From NCBI RefSeq assembly GCF_000190315.1, contig NC_015151.1, positions 124,001 to 188,000 of the forward strand: 64,000 nt of DNA, written 5' to 3'. Of the stretch, positions 1 to 9,789 are shown piece after piece. The notes under the pieces were generated by a model, which was given only the letters and a program-made list of their open reading frames with translations, did not search any database and had not been told where the DNA came from. A program made the translations under genes and the position numbers. Each line of letters begins with the position of its first letter. The stretch's first letter is position 1. This DNA comes from Vulcanisaeta moutnovskia 768-28. GTDB lineage: Archaea; Thermoproteota; Thermoprotei; Thermoproteales; Thermocladiaceae.

Positions 1-870
1 CTCATGTATCGAAGCCGTTAATAAACCACTTAGTCCAGTACATCCAGTGTTTGCAAGTTCCAGCATATTATTGAGCATGCGTTCCCTATCGAGTAGTACC
101 TTTATGGCATTATTGATGTTGTTTTCCAGGTATGAATACACAGCCCTCATTATGTAAGTCCAAACATCCCTAAGCTTCTCACTGATTTCACGCCTGCACT
201 GAGTTGCTTGTATCCTCATAAAGGCATTCGATAATCTATCCAACGCATCCGCTGCATGTTCTAGGTTCTTCACGACTATGGTATCGTCGATGGCTCTCTT
301 CGGATCCCTAAAGGATAGCTTCTTTATCGTCCTTAATGCGAGGAAGTACAACTTATCCATCTGATCATCGAGTTCAAGAACCTCCCTTAACAAATCATCC
401 TTATTCGACTCAAGGTAATCAATGAATTTACCAAACATGGAATTTAGAATATTGGCCATACTGCTAATTACCTCGTTGAGATCGACATTCGTTTCGCTAG
501 TCGCCACCTTAATCAATACGCTACCATCACCCTCAAGCATTAATGAACCAGGCAACTTCTTCTCAACACTCGAGAAGGCCCTCCTAATCACGTCCTTCTG
601 TCCAATAACCTCTACATTATCATAACCCTCGATATAACTCGCAATAATTACCCTAGTGGTCTCATCAATTGAACCACCAAGTGATATACTAACCTCATTA
701 GTCTCACCGCCAACCTGTGTAACGGGCTTAACCACAATAACCTTACCAATAAGGCTTATCTCAACGACATCACCAACACCAACACTTAATACATCAAGCC
801 ACCGCTTAGGTAATGTAATTCCAATACTCTTCTCGCCAATCCTAATAACCCTCCTATAGATAGATGACAC
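1..870 (-). CDS. PhoU/AbrB-domain transcriptional regulator (3' end outside window)
   Basis: Translating the minus strand from the GTG at 868-870 gives an open frame that runs off the left edge (290 codons visible). Residues 1-45 look like a SpoVT/AbrB DNA-binding hairpin (GEKSIGITLPKRWLDVL, then VGDVVEI and KVIVVKP). The rest is helical and resembles PhoU, with paired helices such as RAIDDTIVVKNLEHAADAL. The AbrB-PhoU fusion is a common archaeal regulator linked to phosphate uptake, but no Pst genes are visible here. A TATA-like stretch at 891-898 lies about 25 bases before the GTG, suggesting a leaderless mRNA. The role in phosphate control is inferred from family only. Confidence 0.8.
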   Translation of the reverse strand, partial: MSSIYRRVIRIGEKSIGITLPKRWLDVLSVGVGDVVEISLIGKVIVVKPVTQVGGETNEVSISLGGSIDETTRVIIASYIEGYDNVEVIGQKDVIRRAFSSVEKKLPGSLMLEGDGSVLIKVATSETNVDLNEVISSMANILNSMFGKFIDYLESNKDDLLREVLELDDQMDKLYFLALRTIKKLSFRDPKRAIDDTIVVKNLEHAADALDRLSNAFMRIQATQCRREISEKLRDVWTYIMRAVYSYLENNINNAIKVLLDRERMLNNMLELANTGCTGLSGLLTASIHE

Positions 871-1042
871 GCATATAGGGTATAACTGGGTATAAAAATC
901 TAAGTCTCAAGTATTATTTTTCTACCCCATATATATCAATAACCACTAAATATATAGCTAGTGACTAAACAAGTAGTAAGGCATGGCATTAAAGAGAGAG
1001 CTTCAAGATTTATTAAGTACTAATGCATTCATTATTTAATAT

Positions 1043-1513
1043 ATGCAGAGACTCAGGTTCAGGAAGGTTGCCGTCGGTGGAACATTCGATACACTCCATA
1101 CGGGACATACGGCATTGCTATTCACGGCACTTAATTATGGGCGCAAGGTGCTTGTTGGCGTTACGAGCGATGAATTTGCCCAGGCCTATAAGACGTACAA
1201 GGTGAAACCATTAAAGATCAGGTTCCTTAACCTAAGGAGTCTAATTAAGGAGTTGGGCAGTAATGACCGTGATGTGATAATTGACGTTATTAATGATCCA
1301 TACGGCCCAACAATTGTTGATCCAACGATTGATGCAATAGTGGTAAGCCTAGAGACCTTGTCCAGGGCTATTGAGATAAATAACCTTAGGAGAGAGAGGG
1401 GGTTACGACCTCTATACATTATTGCTGTTCCAATAATTAAGGATGGACTTGGGAATAAAGTATCAAGTACACTTATTAGGGATAGGACAGGTACTAAGGA
1501 GCTAGGTGACTAG
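1043..1513 (+). CDS. Archaeal pantetheine-phosphate adenylyltransferase (PPAT)
   Basis: This 156-residue cytosolic enzyme would transfer AMP from ATP to 4'-phosphopantetheine, the fourth step of CoA synthesis. The N-terminus has the nucleotidyltransferase signature GGTFDTLHTGH (HxGH class) at about residues 11-21, and VSSTLIRDR near the C-terminus matches the ISSTxIR motif. Length fits the archaeal COG1019 type. A TATA-like stretch at 1007-1016 lies about 30 bases before the ATG. The last 12 bases overlap the 3' end of the peptidase gene on the other strand. Confidence 0.9.
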   Translation: MQRLRFRKVAVGGTFDTLHTGHTALLFTALNYGRKVLVGVTSDEFAQAYKTYKVKPLKIRFLNLRSLIKELGSNDRDVIIDVINDPYGPTIVDPTIDAIVVSLETLSRAIEINNLRRERGLRPLYIIAVPIIKDGLGNKVSSTLIRDRTGTKELGD

Positions 1514-3013
1514 GTTTATATTCATGTCCTCAGCCAATGACTCTATCACTTGGGATATGTATTGGCTTAGTTGTCTCACGTTTCTTATGGTGCTTGTGTC
1601 CATTATGACCTTTCCGGTACCCATTTCCTCAACCCTGAGCGGTACCTGGCTTATGTCATTAATGTTTATGAACCTCCTCACGTAGGATAATATTGAGTTC
1701 GTGTATATAGTCTTCACTGAACCATCACGCCTATACTCAACCAGGTACTTAGAAAGTAAGTACTTAACAAGCCTGTATGTATCCCAATCCTCCTTAAGCT
1801 CAATACCCAAGCCCACACTTATTATATCCCTATTTAATACGGATATGTATGGGGATGGCGTTAAATCATTAGTTAATAAATAATTAAGTAATTGACCCGC
1901 AGTCTTAAAGGCCGAGTCAATATCCCGTTGACTAGCCTTGTCCTCAGTATCCCTGTCTGTATGATAAACATCCCAGTAATAATCAAGACTTGATAATGTC
2001 ATCGATGGTGTACCATTCATCTCAAAATTCAGTGAGTCAAAATAAGGCTTGGGCAACTCCCATTGAGTACTAATCAATTGACTTAATTGCATTGATAAAT
2101 CCTCACTAGTATGTATTACGTACTGCCTACCAACTACATCCAGATTAAGCACAGCATATACATTATTAAGTAAGCCCCTCCTTTCGAGATACTCAACATA
2201 CCTAGTTGATCCATAGGCCCAATAAAGACTTGCAAACCCTGGATTACCAGCCTCCTCAGCAGTGAAGGAAATGAAGGATAAGCCCCTCTTAATGCTCGAC
2301 CTCTCCTTAATCGCATTAAGTAACATGGTTGTCCCTAAACCAATGCCTAGGCAATTATCTGCGTAGCCCGTCAACCAATGATCGTGGTGTACCGCCAGAA
2401 TTACCGATTCCTCCCTATTGCCTTCAAGGTTAATTATGAGGTTATAACCAGTGCTTAGTTTAGTCTCTACGTCACTCACGAACTCCACCTCCTCACCAAC
2501 ATGCTTGCTTAACTCATCACCAACCTCCCTAGAAACAGTGAGTGCGGGTATCACTGGTGGTGGCGCCCTGTCCCAGGAGTAATCGGGTGTTGCCGTCACC
2601 ACAATCCTCCTAACCACACCAGGGTACCTATCCCTAAAGATCACCGCGAGTGCTCCCTTCTCCATGGCTTTTATGTATATATACTTCGCATCATCCATAT
2701 CCTCGGGATAGTCCATAAGTAATACCTTGCCCTCCGAATCATTAATATCCATCGTTAACTTACCCCTATCGGAACCACCTAGGGTTAGCGGCATACTCAA
2801 TGCCCTAAACTCATTACTACCATGTACAATTCTCGAAAACCTATCCCTCCAGACAAGGACACTGACAGGTTGTAATTCATAGGAGAATAGTGGATTATCT
2901 ATTTGATTCAGAAGCCACTGTATGAAGTCGTATTCGGCAACTGATCCACTTGCCAGATCCATGTATGATGAGCACTTCTTAGCAATGCTAAGCGCCGTTG
3001 TTAATTCAGACAC
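1502..3013 (-). CDS. M28-family metallopeptidase with PA-like insert
   Basis: A protein of about 503 residues with the zinc ligands of M28 aminopeptidases in order: HHDHW, ADNCLG, the catalytic/ligand pair TAEEAGN, NLDVVG, and a distal histidine in VYHTDRD. The region before the first ligand (about residues 60-190) resembles a protease-associated domain. No signal peptide is seen, so it is probably cytoplasmic and hydrolyses peptides or amidated substrates. TTG 3019 or GTG 3013 could start the gene. The TATA-like stretch at 3031-3040 is about 23 bases from GTG 3013, so I prefer that. It converges on and overlaps the PPAT gene. Confidence 0.85.
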   Translation of the reverse strand: MSELTTALSIAKKCSSYMDLASGSVAEYDFIQWLLNQIDNPLFSYELQPVSVLVWRDRFSRIVHGSNEFRALSMPLTLGGSDRGKLTMDINDSEGKVLLMDYPEDMDDAKYIYIKAMEKGALAVIFRDRYPGVVRRIVVTATPDYSWDRAPPPVIPALTVSREVGDELSKHVGEEVEFVSDVETKLSTGYNLIINLEGNREESVILAVHHDHWLTGYADNCLGIGLGTTMLLNAIKERSSIKRGLSFISFTAEEAGNPGFASLYWAYGSTRYVEYLERRGLLNNVYAVLNLDVVGRQYVIHTSEDLSMQLSQLISTQWELPKPYFDSLNFEMNGTPSMTLSSLDYYWDVYHTDRDTEDKASQRDIDSAFKTAGQLLNYLLTNDLTPSPYISVLNRDIISVGLGIELKEDWDTYRLVKYLLSKYLVEYRRDGSVKTIYTNSILSYVRRFININDISQVPLRVEEMGTGKVIMDTSTIRNVRQLSQYISQVIESLAEDMNINLVT

Positions 3014-3067
3014 GACCAAGTTAATACAGAGATAAATATAAGTGTAGCGTAATAATGAGAACCAGGT

Positions 3068-3244
3068 ATGGCAGGCCTAAGGGGTATTACGAGACTTTAT
3101 AAACGCATAAGGACCTTAGTATTGCTCATAGTACTAATTAGTATAATCATTATTAAGGGCCGTAATTTCAACATAGAAAGAATCTACAGAAGATCCGTAG
3201 ATTTTATCGAGAGGACTGTGAAAGATAGGAAATTACGTCATTAA
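3068..3244 (+). CDS. Small single-span membrane protein, 58 aa
   Basis: An ATG-initiated frame encodes 58 residues: a basic N-terminus, one hydrophobic helix (LVLLIVLISIIII, residues about 18-30) and a charged tail. The TATA-like stretch 3031-3040 lies about 32 bases upstream and could serve both this gene and the divergent peptidase. Its 3' end overlaps the end of the convergent gene at 3204. Family not recognised. It could be a chance frame, but the helix and promoter argue for a real small gene. Confidence 0.45.
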   Translation: MAGLRGITRLYKRIRTLVLLIVLISIIIIKGRNFNIERIYRRSVDFIERTVKDRKLRH

Positions 3245-3488
3245 GGAGACCCGAAACATACTCATAATCCCTCCTACGCCTAGCCTTGGCAAACCTCGAC
3301 TTCAGGTTAGGGTATTCCCTAAGGACTTCCCTAGCTATTACCTTCAATAACGTCATTCCCTCACTGTTTAATACACCATCCGAGTAATAAATTGAGTATG
3401 GATTTAATAACTCCTCAATAAACCTCATCACGGCCTTACTAACCATTTTAATTCTAATTACCTTAAGGGACCTATTTATGGCTTCCAC
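3204..3488 (-). CDS. Hypothetical protein, 94 aa
   Basis: A basic, helical 94-residue protein with no recognised domain. It lies downstream of the membrane protein gene on the same strand and overlaps it by 13 bases, so the two are probably cotranscribed and translationally coupled. Function unknown. Confidence 0.6.
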   Translation of the reverse strand: MEAINRSLKVIRIKMVSKAVMRFIEELLNPYSIYYSDGVLNSEGMTLLKVIAREVLREYPNLKSRFAKARRRRDYEYVSGLLNDVISYLSQSSR

Positions 3489-3895
3489 GTCATAGCCAAT
3501 ACTGAACCAATCAGAAGCAGTATAAAACCAATGAAGAAGCCATTTGCAACAAACAAACCTATTATTGCCAGTACAAGAAGGATTACACCTGTACTACGCA
3601 CAGCATTCACATCACTTAATCTGCCCAACCTTAAAGAGAAGTATAGAGCCAGTATGCTTACTATAAGGCCGATAATACCTGTAACAATGAAAAGCACAGG
3701 TGTTAGTGGCATCATTGTCATCATTGGGTAATATCCAAACCTATGAAACACATAGTAACGGGGTAGTAATGTACCAATAAAGGCTGCGAACGCCAGTACC
3801 ATTATTGAGTAAATTACCATTAATATACTACCTATTAATGACAGTATGTATGCGGTATAGGGAATTGTACTTTGTGTTCCTGGTTGTTGACCCAT
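3476..3895 (-). CDS. Four-helix membrane protein
   Basis: The frame could start at 3937, but a TATA box (TTTTTAA) at about 3919-3930 falls inside that extension and sits about 27 bases before ATG 3895 (MGQQPG), so the shorter start is preferred. The protein has about 139 residues and four hydrophobic segments: two at the N-terminus, one after a Met-rich loop, and one near the end. It overlaps the small downstream gene by 13 bases. Similar small four-helix proteins are common in archaea and have no known function. Confidence 0.65.
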   Translation of the reverse strand: MGQQPGTQSTIPYTAYILSLIGSILMVIYSIMVLAFAAFIGTLLPRYYVFHRFGYYPMMTMMPLTPVLFIVTGIIGLIVSILALYFSLRLGRLSDVNAVRSTGVILLVLAIIGLFVANGFFIGFILLLIGSVLAMTWKP

Positions 3896-3950
3896 ATTGA
3901 TGAAAGACCGCACGTTATCCTTAAAAACTATTCTCACACCTGGCTTTAGA

Positions 3951-5168
3951 TTACTCTACCTCTCTTCCTATTAGGTTTCTTGCCACTATTAGTCTCAGTA
4001 TGTTCTGTGCACCCTCAGCACCAACGTAGTAACTTAGGGCACCTAGGAATGCCCTAGTTACTGGTGTTTCCTTGTAATAGCTCATGCCGCCAAACCATTT
4101 CATGACCTCTAGACCTACGTCTACCGCCAACTCCACGGCAAGCATCTTAGCCATAGCTCCAGCATTAGCAATGTCAAGTATTGAAACTGAGGAATCACCC
4201 CTATAAAACTTATCAGCAAGCCAAGCCGCCTTGTAAACCATGAGCCTTGCCGCCTCAAGCCTCGTGCTCAATTCAGCATACTTAAAACTTATTGATTGGT
4301 AGGAGGAAATTGGTTTACCAAAGACAACCCTACTCCTAATCCACTCCCTGCCCTGCTCAAGCATCCAGCGTGCAGTTCCTAGAGCCGCTGCACCAATGAG
4401 AGTTCTCGCAACATCAAAACCCTCCATTGCTATCTTAAACCCATTATTCACCTCGCCAAGCACGAAGTCTGGATCCACAGGAGCACCATTAAGCCTTAAG
4501 TAACCAGTGGGTATTCCCCTCCTACCCCACTCCTCATAATCCCTAGTCTCAAAGCCTGTGTTAACAACACCATTCCTCTTAACCATGAACAGCATTGTTG
4601 TTATAGCCCTATGCTTAGCCTCAATAGGGCCTGTCCTGGTTATAGTTACAAAGCCACCACCATAGGGCAACCTAAGGGCTATTGACACACCAGTAACCAT
4701 GTTCTTCTCGCCCGTGAGCAACCACTTACCATTAACTAGCTTCGCCTCAGTCCTCTCATTACCCACATCACTACCACCCTGAGGCTCGGTCGATGCAATG
4801 CCAATCCAGGCCTCACCCTTGGTTAGTCTCGGTAGGACCTCCTCCTTAGTACTATCCTTTGCATATCGCTGAACAATAAATGGCCAAGCGGTCTCGAGTA
4901 AGAAGTACACAGGCACTGCGAGACTTGGATCCGCATTAGCCAGTTCCTCAGCAGCTATTGCCGCCATTAGGAAGGAACCCTCTGAACCCCCGTACTTAGA
5001 ACTAAGGGTTAAACCTATTAAGCCGTGCTCCGCGAGCCTAGGTATTAATTCAAGGAGTGAGTACTTACCCTCATCAAGGTCTACCCAGTGAGGTTTTATG
5101 TAACGCTCACCAAACTCCCTAACGGAATCCCTAAACAGGGCCTCCTCCCTACTAAGATCGAAATCCAT
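3951..5168 (-). CDS. Acyl-CoA dehydrogenase
   Basis: A 405-residue FAD enzyme of the acyl-CoA dehydrogenase family, oxidising an acyl-CoA to the enoyl-CoA. The N-terminal helical domain begins MDFDLSREE. The middle flavin-binding strand region contains ASTEPQGGSD, the usual AxTExxxGSD motif. The C-terminus has AEGAQNILRLIVARNLIG, where the Glu aligns with the catalytic base of medium-chain enzymes (YEGTSQIQ). ATG 5168 is chosen over 5195 because the TATA element TTTTATG at 5192-5198 lies about 27 bases upstream of it. No other beta-oxidation gene is adjacent. Confidence 0.92.
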   Translation of the reverse strand: MDFDLSREEALFRDSVREFGERYIKPHWVDLDEGKYSLLELIPRLAEHGLIGLTLSSKYGGSEGSFLMAAIAAEELANADPSLAVPVYFLLETAWPFIVQRYAKDSTKEEVLPRLTKGEAWIGIASTEPQGGSDVGNERTEAKLVNGKWLLTGEKNMVTGVSIALRLPYGGGFVTITRTGPIEAKHRAITTMLFMVKRNGVVNTGFETRDYEEWGRRGIPTGYLRLNGAPVDPDFVLGEVNNGFKIAMEGFDVARTLIGAAALGTARWMLEQGREWIRSRVVFGKPISSYQSISFKYAELSTRLEAARLMVYKAAWLADKFYRGDSSVSILDIANAGAMAKMLAVELAVDVGLEVMKWFGGMSYYKETPVTRAFLGALSYYVGAEGAQNILRLIVARNLIGREVE

Positions 5169-5293
5169 TAATAAATCACAAAACCCTAAGTACATAAAAG
5201 CATAACCTTATAGTCCTGGTGAGGGAATGATCGTTACCTTATGTTTCATTGAAAACGAAAGAACTATATATTGCTCATTAAGTTAGTAATTTT

Positions 5294-6454
5294 GTGGGTA
5301 TTTCGGGCGTAGCGGATTTACCGCTTCATGCAGGTCATGTACCACCATGGCTTTATAGTAGGATGGTTAGGCTTAGTGGACTTATTGTCGAGTTATTAAT
5401 TGATGAACGTGGTATTAAGAATACCATTAGATTATTCTCTAACCCGGTGTTTTTCCAAGCGTTTAATAATATAATTGGTATGGATTGGGATTCCTCGGGA
5501 AGCACGACGATAACTACGGCAGCACTTAAGGAAGCATTGTCCAAGAAGGATACTGGTATTAAGGTTATTGGTGGTAAGGGTGTTTATGCACTTAATGCGC
5601 CCATAGAAATTGAGGAGTTAGGTAGAACATGGGATATTGATATTGAAACCCTTAAATTAATGTCAAGGCTTTCAGCTAAGATCGATAATACGGCGCTACA
5701 GGATGGTTATAGGCTCTATCACCATGCAATGATCATAGGCTCTGATGGTACGTGGGCCGTTATTCAGCAGGGATTAAATGAGAAAATAAAATATGCTAGA
5801 AGATACCATATTTGGATGGAGAATGATTTACTGAATGAACCACATACAGGTATTGTTGGCATTAAGGGTAATCATGCACTCAACATGGTTAGTAGAACGA
5901 GTAACGATGCTAGGAAGACTATACTTGATCTTGTACATCAGGAAGCAATTAAAGTAGTTAGGGATTGGGCGATGGTAAAGGCAATGATGAAGGGTAACAC
6001 CACAATATTAACATACTTAGGCAAAGAACCACCTAGGTATTATAATCCATACTTAAGTGGTGCCTTTAAGCCATATACTGCGTCGATAAACGAGGATACT
6101 ATCAAGCAAGCTAGGGATGCTAATGACTTTAAGGATCTATTACTCACCAGAGGTTTGGGCCCAAGCACCATGCTAGCCCTAGCCTTAATAGCTGAGCTCA
6201 TCTATAGAAATCCAATTGATTGGAATGACCCAGCAAATATTGACCCAAGAAGATATGCATTCGCGTTAGGTGGTAAGGATGGATCACCATACCCAGTGAA
6301 TAGGGAGATCTATGATACTGTTATTGACATAATGCAGGCAATAGTAGACATGGCTAGGAAGGATGGCGCATTGACAATATACCTGAAACATTTAGCTAAT
6401 GTAACTAGGCAATTGAATCTACCCGTCGATTTGGTAAGACCAACGCCGCCCTGA
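5294..6454 (+). CDS. DUF763 family protein
   Basis: A 386-residue protein of the DUF763 (COG1415) family, recognisable from the opening GVADLPLHAGHVPPWL and from DGYRLYHHAMIIGSDGTW and QQGLNEKIKYARRYHIW. The function of the family is not established. The conserved His/Asp residues suggest an enzyme. The GTG start at 5294 is 26 bases downstream of a TATA box (CTATATATT, about 5263-5272), so the message is probably leaderless. It ends one base before the convergent gene. Confidence 0.85.
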   Translation: MGISGVADLPLHAGHVPPWLYSRMVRLSGLIVELLIDERGIKNTIRLFSNPVFFQAFNNIIGMDWDSSGSTTITTAALKEALSKKDTGIKVIGGKGVYALNAPIEIEELGRTWDIDIETLKLMSRLSAKIDNTALQDGYRLYHHAMIIGSDGTWAVIQQGLNEKIKYARRYHIWMENDLLNEPHTGIVGIKGNHALNMVSRTSNDARKTILDLVHQEAIKVVRDWAMVKAMMKGNTTILTYLGKEPPRYYNPYLSGAFKPYTASINEDTIKQARDANDFKDLLLTRGLGPSTMLALALIAELIYRNPIDWNDPANIDPRRYAFALGGKDGSPYPVNREIYDTVIDIMQAIVDMARKDGALTIYLKHLANVTRQLNLPVDLVRPTPP

Positions 6455-6901
6455 TCATGAGCGTGCCATCAATACTTGGGATAATTCATCAATGGTTACC
6501 TCATTAATTACAATGTCCATGCTTGCTAATTTACTGATAACTGTATTAATATCAGTATCTGGATGCATTATAATTAATAACCTAGATGTTGCTTGATCAT
6601 ATGATAAACTAACAACGCCGTCAACAACCCTACTTATTATCGACTCCACTTCACTAATGTCTATATTCCTCCTGGTATTCATTACCATGACCACCTTCCT
6701 AAGTACTAATCCAATACCAAGAGAAAGCACTGCCTGGGCAATATCACTGAAACTAATGTTATTTGTTTCGTATGTTATTGCCAAGTCATTATTGAAGATC
6801 TTCATTAGCAATATCCCATTAAGTGTGGATAATGCTCTCAATGCCAGATCCAAGCACTCCCTACAATTCGCCTGTACCTTAACTATCCTTGTTACCTCCA
6901 C
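6455..6901 (-). CDS. HMA-like (ferredoxin-fold) protein
   Basis: A 148-residue protein made of two similar halves, each with the beta-alpha-beta pattern of heavy-metal-associated domains. The first half carries NCRECLDLALRAL near the N-terminus, comparable with the MxCxxC metal site of copper chaperones. The second half lacks the cysteines. The GTG start follows a TATA box at about 6919-6930. A metal-binding or redox role is inferred only from the Cys pair. Confidence 0.55.
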   Translation of the reverse strand: MEVTRIVKVQANCRECLDLALRALSTLNGILLMKIFNNDLAITYETNNISFSDIAQAVLSLGIGLVLRKVVMVMNTRRNIDISEVESIISRVVDGVVSLSYDQATSRLLIIMHPDTDINTVISKLASMDIVINEVTIDELSQVLMARS

Positions 6902-6938
6902 AGTTAAGGTATCGCGATTAATTAAATAACGTTAACTA

Positions 6939-7145
6939 TTAAATGCTAATTAAATAATTCATATGCCTACCTTCAATAAACGCCTCATTAATTAAGTGAT
7001 GCCTCATAAACCTAATCGATTTATACTTACTACCGCATACAGGGCATCTCCTAGACCTTGGAATTTTACCGCATTCACTGCGTAAATGCACATACAATTC
7101 GGCAATCGTGTCAAATGACCTACCGCAAAGTTTACATGTTGGCAT
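6939..7145 (-). CDS. Small double zinc-finger protein, 68 aa
   Basis: Two Cys/His zinc-binding units fill the protein. The first is CKLCGRSF followed by VHLRSEC. The second is CPVCGSKY followed by MRHHL and a later His. The basic linker KIPRSRR suits nucleic-acid binding. The TATA box GCTTTTAATTCC at about 7167-7178 lies 27 bases before the ATG. Such minimal C2H2-like proteins are common in Thermoproteales. DNA or RNA binding is inferred. Confidence 0.75.
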   Translation of the reverse strand: MPTCKLCGRSFDTIAELYVHLRSECGKIPRSRRCPVCGSKYKSIRFMRHHLINEAFIEGRHMNYLISI

Positions 7146-7184
7146 TGACGACCAAGGCTATAGGGGAATTAAAAGCTTTAACCC

Positions 7185-8735
7185 TTATGCACTCACAAGG
7201 TCAGGGTAATACTCACGCAGAACTCTTTTAATGTCTACTCTAGGTACGAAACTAAGTATTGCACTTAGGCTAATTAGGTAGAAACGCTCCTTATCCGAAT
7301 TATATAAATCATAGACTTGAGAGAACTTAGCCTTAAACTCGGTGTATTCCCTTTCATCAATCTCCTTACCCCTTGGATCATTTGCAAAATCTATTAAATC
7401 CCTAATGTCATTACCGAATAACCAACCATTAACGCCGTCTGCAATTAACTCAATGGCTGCACCATCCCGTGAGGCTATACTTGGTACACCATTTATTGCA
7501 GCCTTCATAAAGCTCGTACCACTAGCCTCCCAACCAGGAAATGGTGTAAATAATAATACATCAATGCCCTTTAATACTATCTTGGCCTTATTAACATCAT
7601 AATCATGCATATAAACAACATTCTTATACTTCTTATGCAACTCCCTAAATTTCTTCATGTATATTAGTCCATCCTTATCCATGGGATGCGACTTACCACC
7701 CAGTATGAAAATAACATCATTAAACTCCCCCTCCTCAATTAACCTAGCCACAAAGTGAGGTCTCTTGTACAGCGTCATTCTCCTAACCCACGCAGTCACA
7801 AGCGTATTATTATTTAACTCAATGGACTTATAGGACCTTATTAATCCCTGTAACTCATTTCTTAGCCTAGACTTAATGAGTCCTAGGTTATCCCTCGTTA
7901 ACGAACCCTTCTCGTAAAGCATCCTTATCTCCGGATCCATCCACCTATTTAGGTCAACACCATTTGTTATGAACCTAGCCTTACTAATATATTGGGGTAT
8001 CACCTTCCTCATTATATCGTAATGCTTTGAGGAGACCATAATGACTTCCCATGCCATGGCGGCACCAATGCTTGTCAAGACCACGGGATCTTCAATAAAC
8101 CTATAACCCGTCTCTTCCTCGAACAGTCTATTTGGGAATGATGGGTGGCCCCAAGGACCTGGCGTGTGAATTATTAGTCTATATCTACCTGGTATTTTTA
8201 GTATTATTGGAACCATGGCCGCATAAGCCTCTTGAAGATCTATGTACCTAACATTCTCAAGGCCAATATTCCTCCTAATGAACTCCACAGCGCCTCTTGC
8301 AAGGAATATGTACTTCAGGAACTTATCCTCAACACTGCTCTCTATGTATATCCTATCGGTTAATTTCAAGACCCATTCAGGGCCTCTAGGCTCTAGGAAC
8401 ACGGCATGAGCTGAACCTAAATTATACTCCCATGCATTAACCTCCACATCCTCATTCCTTAACTTGATTGTGAATGTGTCAGTAAGCCTTAGGGATTCAA
8501 GGAAGGACTTGGGTTGAGGCTGAGGCTTCGGTACTGGATTATCCTCCTCATCGAAGTCATAGTCAACATAACCATTCTTATACAGGAGGGTAATTACGTA
8601 ATAATTAAGCCCTAGCGCTGCTGCGCCGTAGAATTTATCACCCTCAAGAACACCAAGTCCACCTGCATATGTATATCCCATGTCGAGAGCTAGGTCGGGT
8701 GTTATACTTATTATGGCATCTGGATCATTACTCAT
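7185..8735 (-). CDS. Short alpha-glucan phosphorylase-like glycosyltransferase
   Basis: A 516-residue enzyme with the motifs of the glycogen/maltodextrin phosphorylase family (GT35). The N-terminal YAGGLGVLEGDKFYGAA matches the usual YAGGLGVLAGD region. C-terminal GWEASGTSFMKAAINGVPS matches the EASGTxxMKxxxNG block that holds the lysine binding pyridoxal phosphate. It is shorter than bacterial and eukaryotic phosphorylases (about 800 aa). It probably releases glucose 1-phosphate from storage glucan in the cytosol. A starch-synthase-type activity cannot be excluded, since both share the GT-B fold. Confidence 0.8.
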   Translation of the reverse strand: MSNDPDAIISITPDLALDMGYTYAGGLGVLEGDKFYGAAALGLNYYVITLLYKNGYVDYDFDEEDNPVPKPQPQPKSFLESLRLTDTFTIKLRNEDVEVNAWEYNLGSAHAVFLEPRGPEWVLKLTDRIYIESSVEDKFLKYIFLARGAVEFIRRNIGLENVRYIDLQEAYAAMVPIILKIPGRYRLIIHTPGPWGHPSFPNRLFEEETGYRFIEDPVVLTSIGAAMAWEVIMVSSKHYDIMRKVIPQYISKARFITNGVDLNRWMDPEIRMLYEKGSLTRDNLGLIKSRLRNELQGLIRSYKSIELNNNTLVTAWVRRMTLYKRPHFVARLIEEGEFNDVIFILGGKSHPMDKDGLIYMKKFRELHKKYKNVVYMHDYDVNKAKIVLKGIDVLLFTPFPGWEASGTSFMKAAINGVPSIASRDGAAIELIADGVNGWLFGNDIRDLIDFANDPRGKEIDEREYTEFKAKFSQVYDLYNSDKERFYLISLSAILSFVPRVDIKRVLREYYPDLVSA

Positions 8736-8803
8736 ACTGAGGATACGATATAAGCATTGGCATATTAAAGCAGTACTGTATTACTGCTTATAATATTAAG
8801 CCA

Positions 8804-9574
8804 TTAGTGAAGGTTAACAATTATTATTGATGCCATTAATACCAGGGTAATTACCCTTGAAATCTCAAGGGTAAAGCCATAAAGGTCACCAACAGCACCT
8901 CCAAAACTTCTTTGTAATGCTATGAATAATAATGTACTTAATGCCATAGATCCTAGGGATATCACTATACCAATGGGGCCTAGTAATAAGTAGGTAATTA
9001 TGAGACCTATGATTATTGCCATTATTATTAAATGAGCTTTCTCCCTACTATACCTTGTTAATTGCCAACCTAATCCCTTATAACTAGGCTCCTTACCAAT
9101 TATGCCGCAAAGGCAACATGTTGATTTAGACATTATTTCAGCAATGAGCAATGATTGCCATAGAATACCTGCCAGGTTTGTTAATGCTGAGATTGCCATT
9201 ATTATTAATAATACAACCATGGCTATCGATGCTGAACCCCTATGCGGATCCTTAAGTATCCTGATCCTATCCTCAATGGATACCCTAACCATTAACGCAT
9301 CAATCACGTCGGCAAAACCATCAATGTGATTAAGCCCAGTGAGTACGAGTAATAATAAGTATGTGATCGACGCAGTAAGTAAATTATTATGTACGAAGAG
9401 ACTCAGGTAATAACCAAGAAGGCCGGGTAATAATCCCGTTATTGGCGGTACGATTATTATTGCCAGCCATGCATTCTTCAATGCCCTTGAAATATCATGA
9501 GAACCACCGATGGGTACTATGGTAAAGAATGTAATTACGGCCCTTAAATCATCAATGAAATCCTCCGCCTCCAC
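8804..9574 (-). CDS. cobS: Adenosylcobinamide-GDP ribazoletransferase CobS
   Basis: A 256-residue integral membrane enzyme joining adenosylcobinamide-GDP to alpha-ribazole, the last ring-completing step of cobalamin synthesis. The signatures NHIDGFADVIDALMVR and KDPHRGSASIAM match CobS (HxDGxADxxDA and DPHxGxxG-type). About seven hydrophobic helices fill the rest. The GTG start is about 24 bases downstream of a TATA box at 9593-9602. No other cobalamin gene is in the window. Confidence 0.92.
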   Translation of the reverse strand: MEAEDFIDDLRAVITFFTIVPIGGSHDISRALKNAWLAIIIVPPITGLLPGLLGYYLSLFVHNNLLTASITYLLLLVLTGLNHIDGFADVIDALMVRVSIEDRIRILKDPHRGSASIAMVVLLIIMAISALTNLAGILWQSLLIAEIMSKSTCCLCGIIGKEPSYKGLGWQLTRYSREKAHLIIMAIIIGLIITYLLLGPIGIVISLGSMALSTLLFIALQRSFGGAVGDLYGFTLEISRVITLVLMASIIIVNLH

Positions 9575-9789
9575 TTAATGCCACCAACTTACCATAAAAT
9601 CAACCCTTTTTAAGTAGGTTCAGTAAGGTTTGCGTTATTATCATTAGATCAAACCTCTCGAGCCTCATCATCAATAATTCGTTATTCAACTTCCTAATTA
9701 ACCTTATCTAATCAAAAATCCCTTTAATTAATACTGAAAACAAAGCTTTTTATTCCTATATTACTGCGAATTGACTCGCTAAATGAGTT

